Made by a program: the position numbers and the translations under genes. Shown here in pieces: positions 1 through 8,400 of a DNA stretch of 64,000 bases. The DNA lies in contig NZ_LZMC01000089.1 in assembly GCF_001668615.1 (NCBI RefSeq), forward strand, positions 1-64,000, written 5' to 3'. Each line of letters begins with the position of its first letter. The stretch's first letter is position 1. The notes under the pieces were generated by a model. The model was not told where the DNA came from, made no database searches, and saw only the letters and a list, made by a program, of their open reading frames with translations. This DNA comes from Mycobacterium sp. 1274761.0. Its GTDB lineage: Bacteria > Actinomycetota > Actinomycetes > Mycobacteriales > Mycobacteriaceae.

Positions 1-1428
1 TGCCCGTTCGGGGCGCCGGGCACCCGGATGTATCGGACCGGGGATTTGGTGGCCTGGGGTGCCGATGGACAGCTGCGGTATGTGGGCCGTGCTGATGAGC
101 AGGTCAAGATCCGCGGCTACCGCATCGAACTGGGCGAGATCCAAGCCGCGCTCAATGCTGTCGACGGTGTCGACCAAGCCGCGGTGATCGCCCGCGAAGA
201 CCGCCCCGGCGACAAACGCCTGGTCGGCTACATCACCGGCACAGCCGACCCGATCGAAGTCCGCGCCAAACTGAGTGAACGGCTGCCGGCCTACATGGTG
301 CCCGCGGCGATAGTGACCCTCGAGGCGTTGCCGCTGACGGTCAGCGGCAAGCTCGACACCCGCGCCCTGCCGGCACCGGAATACCACCGCGTCGCCTACC
401 GCGCCCCAGAAACCCCCATCGAAGAAATCCTGGCCGGTATTTACGCCCAGGTCCTCGGTTTGGAACGGGTCGGGGTCGACGACTCGTTTTTCGACCTCGG
501 TGGGGATTCGCTGGCCGCGATGCGGGCGATCTCGGTGATCAACACGACATTGGACGCCCATCTCGCGGTACGCACGCTGTTTCAAGCGCCGTCGGTGCGC
601 GGGCTGAGTCAGCAGTTGGGCAATGATGACAGCGCGCTGCAACTAGTTCCTGTGGAGATCCTCAAAAAAGGCACCGGCATACCGCTGTGCTGTCTCCACG
701 AAGGCCACGGGCAAAGCTATGCCTATCGAATCCTGGGCGATTATCTGGACTGTCCAATAGTCGGAATCAACCAAATCCCCCAAGACGGCGAAGCCGAACC
801 CGCGTCCATCAGCGAGATGGCCAAAAACTATGCCGATCGACTCCAAGCCATCTACGCCGAGGGTCCCTACAACCTCCTAGGCTGGTCGTTTGGGGGTCCC
901 GTGGCCCACCAGCTCGCCACTGAACTACGCCGACGCGGCTGTGACGTTCACCATCTGGTGCTGTTGGACCCAACACTGAACGTCAACGGCCACAACCAAG
1001 CGTTCTACGACGAAAGCCTAGTCGGCAGTCGCCTGCTCGAGCGTTTCCTGCGCTACAACGAGATCGACATGCCCGACCAGACAGATTCGCTCACCTACCC
1101 CCAGGCCGAGGAATTGATCCGCCAGCAAGGAAAACTCGTTGAGTTTGTTCTACCGCCCAGACAAATCCTTGAGTTCGCCGTCCAAAACCATATCGCTAAC
1201 CAAATTCATCTCCGCAACCATGTGCCCGATGTATTCGACGGCGATGTGATCATCTTCTCCGCCACCCAAGATGACGATGAGAACAATTTATGCCATCCCC
1301 AAGATTGGCAGCCATACATCAGCGGCGACATCACCGTCCACCCCGTCGCCTGCGGACACGACGATTTGATGACCCCCGAAACGCTCGAACTGTACAGCGA
1401 ACAGCTCAAAGTTGCCCTAGAAACCTAA
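1..1428 (+). CDS. Non-ribosomal peptide synthetase, C-terminal part (A-PCP-TE), 5' end outside window
   Basis: This is the end of an NRPS; the reading frame is open from base 1, so the gene is cut by the window edge. The first ~125 residues are the C-terminal subdomain of an adenylation domain, with the YRTGDL motif, the GRADEQVKIRGYRIE core and the SGKLD lysine motif. A peptidyl carrier follows; its LGGDSL serine, the phosphopantetheine site, is encoded at 508. A type I thioesterase ends the protein, with the GWSFGG nucleophile serine at 886 and a likely catalytic His in CGHDD at 1357. A terminal TE means this module releases the product by hydrolysis or cyclisation. The amino acid activated cannot be read because the binding-pocket half of the A domain is missing. 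Base composition drops to about 50% GC in the last 300 bases. The MFS exporter starts 48 bases downstream on the same strand. Confidence 0.95.
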   Translation, partial: CPFGAPGTRMYRTGDLVAWGADGQLRYVGRADEQVKIRGYRIELGEIQAALNAVDGVDQAAVIAREDRPGDKRLVGYITGTADPIEVRAKLSERLPAYMVPAAIVTLEALPLTVSGKLDTRALPAPEYHRVAYRAPETPIEEILAGIYAQVLGLERVGVDDSFFDLGGDSLAAMRAISVINTTLDAHLAVRTLFQAPSVRGLSQQLGNDDSALQLVPVEILKKGTGIPLCCLHEGHGQSYAYRILGDYLDCPIVGINQIPQDGEAEPASISEMAKNYADRLQAIYAEGPYNLLGWSFGGPVAHQLATELRRRGCDVHHLVLLDPTLNVNGHNQAFYDESLVGSRLLERFLRYNEIDMPDQTDSLTYPQAEELIRQQGKLVEFVLPPRQILEFAVQNHIANQIHLRNHVPDVFDGDVIIFSATQDDDENNLCHPQDWQPYISGDITVHPVACGHDDLMTPETLELYSEQLKVALET

Positions 1429-1476
1429 GGCCGCACTTACCGTGAACGAATTAGCATCGCGATAGGGTGGTCCGCT

Positions 1477-3051
1477 ATGGGGGGTCTTGATGATGGAGGG
1501 GGTTCACCGCCACTTCGGATAGCCGAGGGTACTGCACGAACTACTTCGGTTACCGGCGAGCTCCCGCGGCGCCCCATGAAGCGCTTTCCTAGTTTGCTGC
1601 GTTCTCGCCAGCTGATCGCGTCGGCGATTGCACTCGGCGGCATCGAGCTGATGGTGGCGATGGACGGCCCGATCGCCGTCTTCGCACTTCCAACGATTCA
1701 AGCCGACCTAGGCCTGTCGGACGCCGCGCGTAGCTGGGTGATCACGGCTTACCTTCTGACCTTCGGGGGACTGATACTTCTGGGCGGGCGGCTCGGAGAC
1801 ACCTTCGGCCGCAGGCGCACCTTCATCGCCGGCGTCGCGCTGTTCACGATCGCCTCGATCGTGTGTGGCATCGCCTGGAACGGGGGCGCCCTCGTCGTGG
1901 CTCGGCTGCTGCAGGGCATGGGCGGCGCGGTCATCGCCCCTACCGCTTTGGCCTTGGTGGCGACCGTGTTCCCGAAAGGGCCGGCGCGCAATGCGGCAAC
2001 GGCGGTGTTCGGCGCGATGGCCGGGGTCGGCGGGGTCCTCGGTTTAGTGGTAGGCGGGGCGCTCGCCGACGTGGCGTGGCGACTGGCGTTCTTGGTGAAT
2101 GTTCCGATCGGGCTGCTGGTGATTTTCTTAGCGATCAAAACGTTGCCGGAAACCCAGAAAGAACGGATGAAGCTCGACGTCACTGGCGCGGTTCTGGCGA
2201 CCCTGTTCTGTACCGCGGCGGTTTTCGGCTCGTCACTGGGACCGGAGAAGGGGTGGCGGTCGCCCGCCGCGATCTGCTTGGGTGTGGTGGCGCTGGCCGC
2301 TTTCGGGGCTTTCATCCTGGTGGAGCGGACTGCGGAGAACCCCATCGTGCCGTTCGACTTGTTTCTCGACCGCAACCGGTTGGCTACCTTCGCGGCTATG
2401 TTTTTTGCCGGGGGAGTGGTGTTCACCCTTAGCGTGCTGGTCGCGCTATACGTGCAGGACATCATGGGTTACAGCGCGCTGCATGCGGGGATATGTTTCA
2501 TCCCGTACGCAATCGCCATGGGCATCGGCGTCAGCGCGTCGTCGCAGCTGGTAAACCGGTTCCCTCCGCGGGTGGTGGTGATTGCTGGTGCAATTCTGAT
2601 GTTGGGTGCGATGTTGTACGGCTCGACGCTGAATCGAGGTGTGCCGTTTTTCCCGAATCTGATGGTGCCGATCGTCGTCGGCGGCGTCGCATTCGGTCTG
2701 ATCAGCGTTCCGCTGACGTTGGCGGTGATTGCCAGCGTCGGCCCCGACCGGATCGGTCCCACATCCGCGATCGCAGGGGTGGTGATGAACCTGGGTGGGC
2801 CGGTGGTGCTCGTAGTCATCCAGGCTGTCATCTCGGCGCGCACGCTGTATCTCGGCGGCAGCAATGGACCAGTAAGCGCTATGGACGCCACGCAGTTAAA
2901 TGCGCTTGACCACGGCTTCACCTACGGACTGCTATGGCTGGCCGGTGTCGTCCTCCTCATCGGTGTAGCGGCGATGTTCATCGGCTACACCGCGCGGCAA
3001 GTCGGAGAGGCGCAGGAGGTCAAGCGAGCCCTCGAGGCAAACGGCCGGTAG
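1477..3051 (+). CDS. MFS drug/lipid exporter, DHA2 (14-TM) family
   Basis: This is a proton-driven efflux permease of the major facilitator superfamily. TM1 begins at LIASAIALGGIELMVAMDG. The conserved GGRLGDTFGRRR loop between TM2 and TM3 is the MFS motif A. About 14 hydrophobic segments fit the EmrB/QacA (DHA2) type. The ATG at 1477 has an AGGGTGG ribosome-binding site seven bases upstream. An internal ATG at 1576 would remove a 33-residue low-complexity leader and start just before TM1, so it remains a credible alternative. The gene directly follows the NRPS on the same strand, so export of the NRPS/PKS product is the natural guess, but the substrate is not visible in the sequence. A decayed copy lies at 4735-5320. 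Confidence 0.9.
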   Translation: MGGLDDGGGSPPLRIAEGTARTTSVTGELPRRPMKRFPSLLRSRQLIASAIALGGIELMVAMDGPIAVFALPTIQADLGLSDAARSWVITAYLLTFGGLILLGGRLGDTFGRRRTFIAGVALFTIASIVCGIAWNGGALVVARLLQGMGGAVIAPTALALVATVFPKGPARNAATAVFGAMAGVGGVLGLVVGGALADVAWRLAFLVNVPIGLLVIFLAIKTLPETQKERMKLDVTGAVLATLFCTAAVFGSSLGPEKGWRSPAAICLGVVALAAFGAFILVERTAENPIVPFDLFLDRNRLATFAAMFFAGGVVFTLSVLVALYVQDIMGYSALHAGICFIPYAIAMGIGVSASSQLVNRFPPRVVVIAGAILMLGAMLYGSTLNRGVPFFPNLMVPIVVGGVAFGLISVPLTLAVIASVGPDRIGPTSAIAGVVMNLGGPVVLVVIQAVISARTLYLGGSNGPVSAMDATQLNALDHGFTYGLLWLAGVVLLIGVAAMFIGYTARQVGEAQEVKRALEANGR

Positions 3052-3119
3052 CCGGTCGCTCGAGGTCTTGGCCTCGATTCGGAAGATCCTGTGACCTCGG
3101 GTTTCGACTTACGGTCCGC

Positions 3120-3346
3120 GCCGACGCGGCCGCGCCGACGCACTGGGGCATTTGGTCGGAGACAAGACGCCGCAGCTGCCGGGCCACTCCTCCCGGGACA
3201 ACTCGCTCAGTTCCGCACGAAACTTGCTCGAGCCTGCCGCTTGCGCTTTGAGCGGAACGCCTCGACGAACGGGCTGTGCTGGCCAACCACGGCGTCCCGA
3301 TGATCGGTGCGTAGCCGGTGTAGGCGCGGTTGTTTACGCGACTCAA
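3120..3346 (-). pseudogene. Remnant of the 3' end of a duplicated PKS gene
   Basis: Read on the minus strand, this stretch encodes YAPIIGTPWLA and later LRRLVSDQ. These match the linker between the KR and ACP domains of the intact PKS (YAPIMGTPWLA, LRRLISDQ; DNA at about 5675-5900). At the DNA level long runs are shared, for example around GGTCGGAGA and CGAACGGGCTGTGCTGG. Small deletions break the frame, and the ACP-coding end is missing: the similarity stops before the MFS gene end at 3051. There is no start codon or complete domain, so it is not a functional gene. It lies just after the intact MFS gene, in the same relative position as the intact PKS after the MFS remnant. Confidence 0.8.
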
Positions 3347-3392
3347 ACTTGACGCCTCTGGTGATCGATCCGTCCGCCGCCAAAGATCGTAC

Positions 3393-4397
3393 CTAGAGGG
3401 GAATTACGTTCGATTGCACTCTCGCTGACAAATGCTGCTGAGAGCCACCTCGTCCACTGAGTACCGTAAAGCCTGTGGGCTTGAGTTCGTTCTCCAGAAC
3501 TCGCAATTTCTCTACCCGTCCCAGGGCCCGAAACCGCTTCCTCAACGATTCAGCTGTAAAGAGGTCTTCTGGTGTCTGGCACAGGTAACGCATGTCGCCC
3601 GTTTCTACTTCCTGAAGATCGATCAACTTGCTGGAGTCCAGCAGATTGATGTTATTGATCGCGGCCCACTCGAGCCCCGTGCGATCGCGGAGCAAGCGGA
3701 AAATCTCTTCGAACCGATATGCATTGACGATTGGATGGAGGTAAGCATCCACATCGATACTGACCTGGCTGACTTCCGACTTTGACTGCGCCGCGGAGCT
3801 ACCGTATTGCTTGACTTCAAGGTTTACGCCCAATTCCCGCAAGACCTGTAAACCTGCATCGAAACCCTCGGCCCGATTCCACAGCGTCAAGAGTGTCTGC
3901 CGGTCGAGTAGTCGCTGATGCTCGCCGAGCGCGTGATACAACCACAGGATCAGGAGCCCATTCGCACTGAGTAACGACGTGAGAAATTCCATCCCGCGGC
4001 CCGGCTCTTCCAGGTGGTGTACAACCCCAATCGACGTGATGATGTCGAACGTGCATCCGGGGCTGAATTCCAGAAGTTCGGATTGGCGAAATTCGACATT
4101 GCGGATGCCATGCCGCTCGCTGAGGGCTCGGGCGACCGCGAGTGACGCTGCTGTCATGTCCAGCCCGACAAATTCGGCTTTGGGGTAACGTCGAGCCACC
4201 GCGAGAAGGCGCTGACCGGTGCCGCAGCCGGCGTCCAATATCCGTTTGCCAGCCAGGTCACTTTCGCCGAAAAGCGTATAGAAACTATTCGCGACGTCGG
4301 GTATCAGCGAATCTCCCACAGTGGGGCTCGGGTATGGATAGGCCTCGTACATCGTCCGCACGTCGTCCACTTTTCCCAGTGCCGCGTTCTCCACCAT
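3393..4397 (-). CDS. Class I SAM-dependent methyltransferase
   Basis: The protein has 334 residues. An N-terminal MYEAYPYPSP segment is followed by the SAM-binding motif I ILDAGCGTG (residues ~54-62) and the acidic FVGLDMT loop. SIGVVHHLEEP is the motif IV region, and a C-terminal half of ~170 residues has no recognised domain. The ATG at 4397 is preceded by a strong GGGAGGG ribosome-binding site. The family transfers methyl groups from S-adenosylmethionine; the acceptor is unknown. The gene sits between two copies of a duplicated MFS/PKS segment, opposite to the NRPS and MFS and co-directional with the PKS. Two sampled 60-base lines of the gene have 52% and 55% GC, lower than its neighbours, which suggests separate acquisition. 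Tailoring of the NRPS/PKS product is an inference from position only. Confidence 0.85.
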   Translation of the reverse strand: MVENAALGKVDDVRTMYEAYPYPSPTVGDSLIPDVANSFYTLFGESDLAGKRILDAGCGTGQRLLAVARRYPKAEFVGLDMTAASLAVARALSERHGIRNVEFRQSELLEFSPGCTFDIITSIGVVHHLEEPGRGMEFLTSLLSANGLLILWLYHALGEHQRLLDRQTLLTLWNRAEGFDAGLQVLRELGVNLEVKQYGSSAAQSKSEVSQVSIDVDAYLHPIVNAYRFEEIFRLLRDRTGLEWAAINNINLLDSSKLIDLQEVETGDMRYLCQTPEDLFTAESLRKRFRALGRVEKLRVLENELKPTGFTVLSGRGGSQQHLSARVQSNVIPL

Positions 4398-4734
4398 GAT
4401 CCCTCCCCATCAGTTGCTCCGATCGTAGTACGAACCCGGGCGCAGCCATGGATGGACTGTCCCATCGCCGCCCCGACTCACCCCGCGGTCGCACGGGCAG
4501 TCGAACCGCTGACACCGATGTCATCAACGTGCCGCGAGAGTTGCTCTGCGCGCAACGACACGAACGGCAGGCCGGCCATGAGTCAGGTGGTCCGTACGCG
4601 CTTAATGGGGACAGCTGAGTAGGGCGCAACCGCCCCTGTTCCCGGTTGAATGCGATTTGTCTTCTGATTGGCCCAGAGAGCAAGCCTGCGAGGTCACGTG
4701 GCAGTCCCAGAACAACGGGTAAGCAGCGAACCTT
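4398..4734. other. Intergenic stretch between methyltransferase and MFS remnant
   Basis: No convincing gene was found. Short open frames on both strands lack ribosome-binding sites and similarity to anything I recognise. The stretch contains the promoter side of the methyltransferase gene, including one short palindrome listed separately at 4510-4523. The duplicated MFS-like sequence begins at about 4735. Confidence 0.6.
4510..4523. promoter_or_regulatory. Inverted repeat TGACA-N4-TGTCA upstream of the methyltransferase
   Basis: This is a perfect 5-4-5 palindrome about 115 bases upstream of the methyltransferase start (4397). It has the size and symmetry of a dimeric repressor site, but no regulator gene is adjacent. 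It could be chance. Confidence 0.25.
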
Positions 4735-5320
4735 TGCTATGGGTGGTCCGATATGGGGGCTCTTGACGATGGAGAGGGTCACCACCACTGCGGAAAGCCG
4801 AGTGTGCCGAGCGAACGATTTCGGTTACCGGCGACCCCCGCGGCGCTCGATGAGGAAGGGCCTTCCTAGTTCGCTGCGTTCTCGCCAGCTGATCGCGTCG
4901 GCGATTGCACTCGGCGGCATCGAGCTGATGGTGGCGATGGACGGCCCGATCGCCGTCTTCGCACTTCCAACGATTCAAGCCGACCTAGGCCTGTCGGACG
5001 CCGCGCGTAGCTGTGTGATCACGGCTTACCTTCTGACCTTCGGGGGACTCATTCTTTTGAGGCGGGCGGCTCGAAGACACCTTCGGCCGCAGGCGCACCT
5101 CCATCGCCGGCGTCGCGCTGTTCACGATCACCTCGATCATGTGTGGCATCGCCTGGAACGGGGGCGCCCTCGTCGTGGCTCGGCTGCTGCAGGGTGTCGT
5201 CCTCCTCAACGGTGCAGCGGCGATGTTCATCGGCTACACCGCCCGGCAATTGGGAGAGCCGCAGGAGGTAAGAGAGCCTTCGAGGCAAACGGCCGGTAGG
5301 CGGTCGCTCGAGGTCTTCGC
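4735..5320 (+). pseudogene. Internally deleted, frameshifted copy of the MFS exporter gene
   Basis: The stretch is a second copy of the 1462-3070 region. Bases 4874-5049 match 1597-1772 with a single mismatch (G1737 to T5014). An extra base in TTTTGAGGCGG (about 5058) shifts the frame. The copy then jumps from the equivalent of 1916 (GCAGGG) to the equivalent of 2946 (TGTCGTCC), losing 1029 bases at a two-base GG microhomology. A one-base loss near 5271 restores the frame for the last residues (AFEANGR). Only TM1, TM2 and the last few residues of the protein survive, so it cannot be a working transporter. It ends about 165 bases before the 3' end of the intact PKS, mirroring the intact MFS/PKS-remnant pair upstream. 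Confidence 0.9.
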
Positions 5321-5484
5321 CGGAATATGACGGCCGTGGTTCCAGTGCGCTCACGTTTGAGCGAGCATCGCCTCTACGTGAGAACTCTCGTCCGAGTCGG
5401 TCCGTGTACTCGAGCTAGCCATTCACACGGCGGCATGATCTGACCCGAAATGGCTGCTGCAGCAACGCAATCCTGAGGGTCAAA

Positions 5485-8400
5485 CTAAGCCGACGCGTCG
5501 ACGTCAGCGGTTTCCGCGGGTATCAGCTGTTCGCAGAGTATTCCGGCCAAATCCCGAATGGTCGCCGTCATATTGGAGGAAGTGAGGCGTATCCCCGTTT
5601 CGGTCTCGATGCGTGTGCGCAGTTCCAGAGCGCCGAGCGAGTCCATGCCGTACTCGGCGAGTGGACGGTCTGGGTCGACGTTGCGACGCAAGATCAGGCT
5701 GACCTGGTCGGAGATCAGACGCCGCAACCGTGTAGGCCACTCATCCTGGGGGAGCTCGCTGAGCTCGGCACGGAACTTGCTCGACCCTGCCGTTTGCGCT
5801 GTTGAGCGGAACGCCTCGGCGAACGGGCTGTGCTGGGCGAATGCGGCCAACCACGGCGTCCCCATAATCGGCGCGTAGCCGGAATAAGGTCGGTTGTGGC
5901 GCAGCAGCGCTTCAAACGCGTACGCGCCTTCGTCGGGCACGATGGCAACGCCGGTCCCCTCCGCCAAGGCGGTAGCGGCACCGATCTCGCCCCAGGCGCC
6001 CCATGCGATCGCGGTTGCCGGGAGGCCCTGAGCCTGCCGCCAATGGGCGAACGCATCCAGCCAGCTGTTGGCGGCGGCGTACGCGCCCTGCCCGGGCGAT
6101 CCCACCAGGGCGGCCGCGGAGGAGAACGAGCAGAACCAGTCAAGCGGTTGGTCGGCCGTGGCAGTGTGCAGATTCCAGGCGCCGTAAACCTTTGCAGCCC
6201 AATCACGCTCGATGAGCGCATCGGTGATGTTGGTCAACACGGCGTCCTCGATCACCGCGGCCGCGTGCAGCACGCCGCGCAGTTGCAGCCCGGTGGCAGT
6301 CGCCGCCGTCACCAGACGTTTCGCCGTTTCGGGCTGGGTAATATCGCCACACTCGACCACCACGTCGGCACCGATCGCGCGGATGAACTCGATCGTCTCC
6401 AGTGCCTTCGGATCGGGCTCGGAGCGCGAGGTGAGCACGATGCGCCCACATCCGCCCGCGGCCATCTTCTCGGCGAGGAACAACCCTAGACCGCCCAAAC
6501 CGCCGGTGATGATGTACGAGCCGTCTTCGCGGAAGACCGGCACTCGCTCTGGCGGCACAACCACGCTGCTGGTGCCTGCGCTTGGGATGTCCAGGATGAG
6601 TTTGCCGGTGTGTTGGGCGGCGCTCATCACCCGGATGGCAGTGGCGGCGTCGGCAAGCGGATAGTGCGTGCTCTCCGGTATCGGGAGTACGCCGTCCACA
6701 GTGAGCCTGTACACCGTGTCCAACAACTCCCGGAGCCGCTCCGGATGGCTGAATGACAGCAACGCCAGGTCGAGGGCGTAGAACGTCAAATTGCGACGGA
6801 ATGGGAACAATCCCAGTTTGGTGTCGCCATAGATGTCACGTTTCCCGATCTCGACGAATCGTCCACCGAATGCCAGCAATTCGACGCCAGCGCGTTGGGC
6901 GGCTCCGATGACCGAGTTGAGAACGATGTCGACGCCATATCCCTCGGTATCACGGCGAATCTGGTCAGCGAACTCGACGCTGCGCGAATCGTAAACATTC
7001 TCAATACCCATGTCGCGCAACAGTTGCCGCTTCTGGTCACTTCCTGCGGTGGCGAAGATTTCGGCACCCGCGGCGCGGGCGATCGCAATGGCTGCCTGGC
7101 CGACCCCGCCGGTTGCGGAGTGGATGAGCACTTTCTCGCCGCGCTTGATGCGGGCTAGATCGTGCAGGCCGTACCAGGCGGTGGCGGTCGCCGTGGTTAC
7201 CGCGGCGGCGTCACCATCGGCCAGGCCGGCCGGCAGGGTGACGGCCAGGTTGGCATCACAGGTTATGAACGTGGCCCAGCAGCCGTTGGGGGAGAGGCCG
7301 CCGACGTGGTCGCCGACCTTGTGATCGGTGACGTCGGGTCCGACCGCGGTCACCACCCCGGCGAAATCTGTTCCCGGTTGCGGCAGCCGCCCCTCGAAGG
7401 ACGGGTAACGACCAAACGCCACCAGCACGTCCGCGAAGTTGATGCTGGACGCTGTGACAGCCACCTCGATCTCTCCTGGTCCAGGCGAAACCCGCTGGCA
7501 GGCAACCAGTTCCGCCGACTCGAGATCCCCGGGCGTACGGATCTGCAGACGCATCCCGTCTTGCTCATGGCTCACGATCGTCGTTTTGCGGTCTTCCGGT
7601 CGCAATGGAGCCGGGTACAGCCGCGCGACGTACCACTGGCCCTTCCGCCAGGCAGTCTCGTCTTCCTCGAGCTCGCAGAGCAATTGCTGTGCCAGCTGCT
7701 CTGCGTCGCTGTTAGCGTCCACATCGATCTGAGAGGCCCGCAAGTGCGGATGCTCGGTGCCGATCACGCGCACGAGACCCCGTAGCCCGGCCAATTCGAG
7801 GTTGGGCCGATCCCCGGCCTCGACGGTCTGGGCGTTGCGAGTCACGACGTACAGGCGGGGCGGCTCTCCTGCGAGGTCGGGCAATTCGCGGGTGATACGC
7901 ACGAGATGCTCCACATACTCGCGGCCCAAGCGCGGGGACTGGTTCTCGGCGTCACCGTTTTTGGGTCCCGTGAAGATCACCACTCCCGTGAATCCGCCGG
8001 CACGCAAATGGTCCTTGAGCAGCGCAGCGTTCGATGCGTGGTCGGCCTGCCGTGGCCAGCACATGGTGGTGCATTGCGCCCCTTGGCCTTTCAGGACATC
8101 GGTCAAACTCGTGGACAACTGGTCTGCATTGGTGGTGCTGATCAGCAGCCAGTTTCCGGCATCGGCGTACTCCATCTCAGGCAGTGCTCGCGGCTGCCAT
8201 TCGATGTCGAGCAGTCTCTCGGCCAGAAGCCGAGCTTTATTGCCCTTTTCGGAGGCTCCGGTGCCCAATCGCAGGCCCTCGACGGCGAGCATGACTGTCC
8301 CGCGCTCATCCAGCACCTCGATATCGGCCTCCACTCCGGAAAGATCGACTTTCGTCACCCGGGTGAGGCAATAGTGAGCATCTCGCGCGGCTGTGTAGGA

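Noticed and set aside
1477..1575. 33-residue N-terminal extension of the MFS protein
   Set aside because: Not rejected outright, but it is low-complexity and may be untranslated; the start at 1576 is an alternative.
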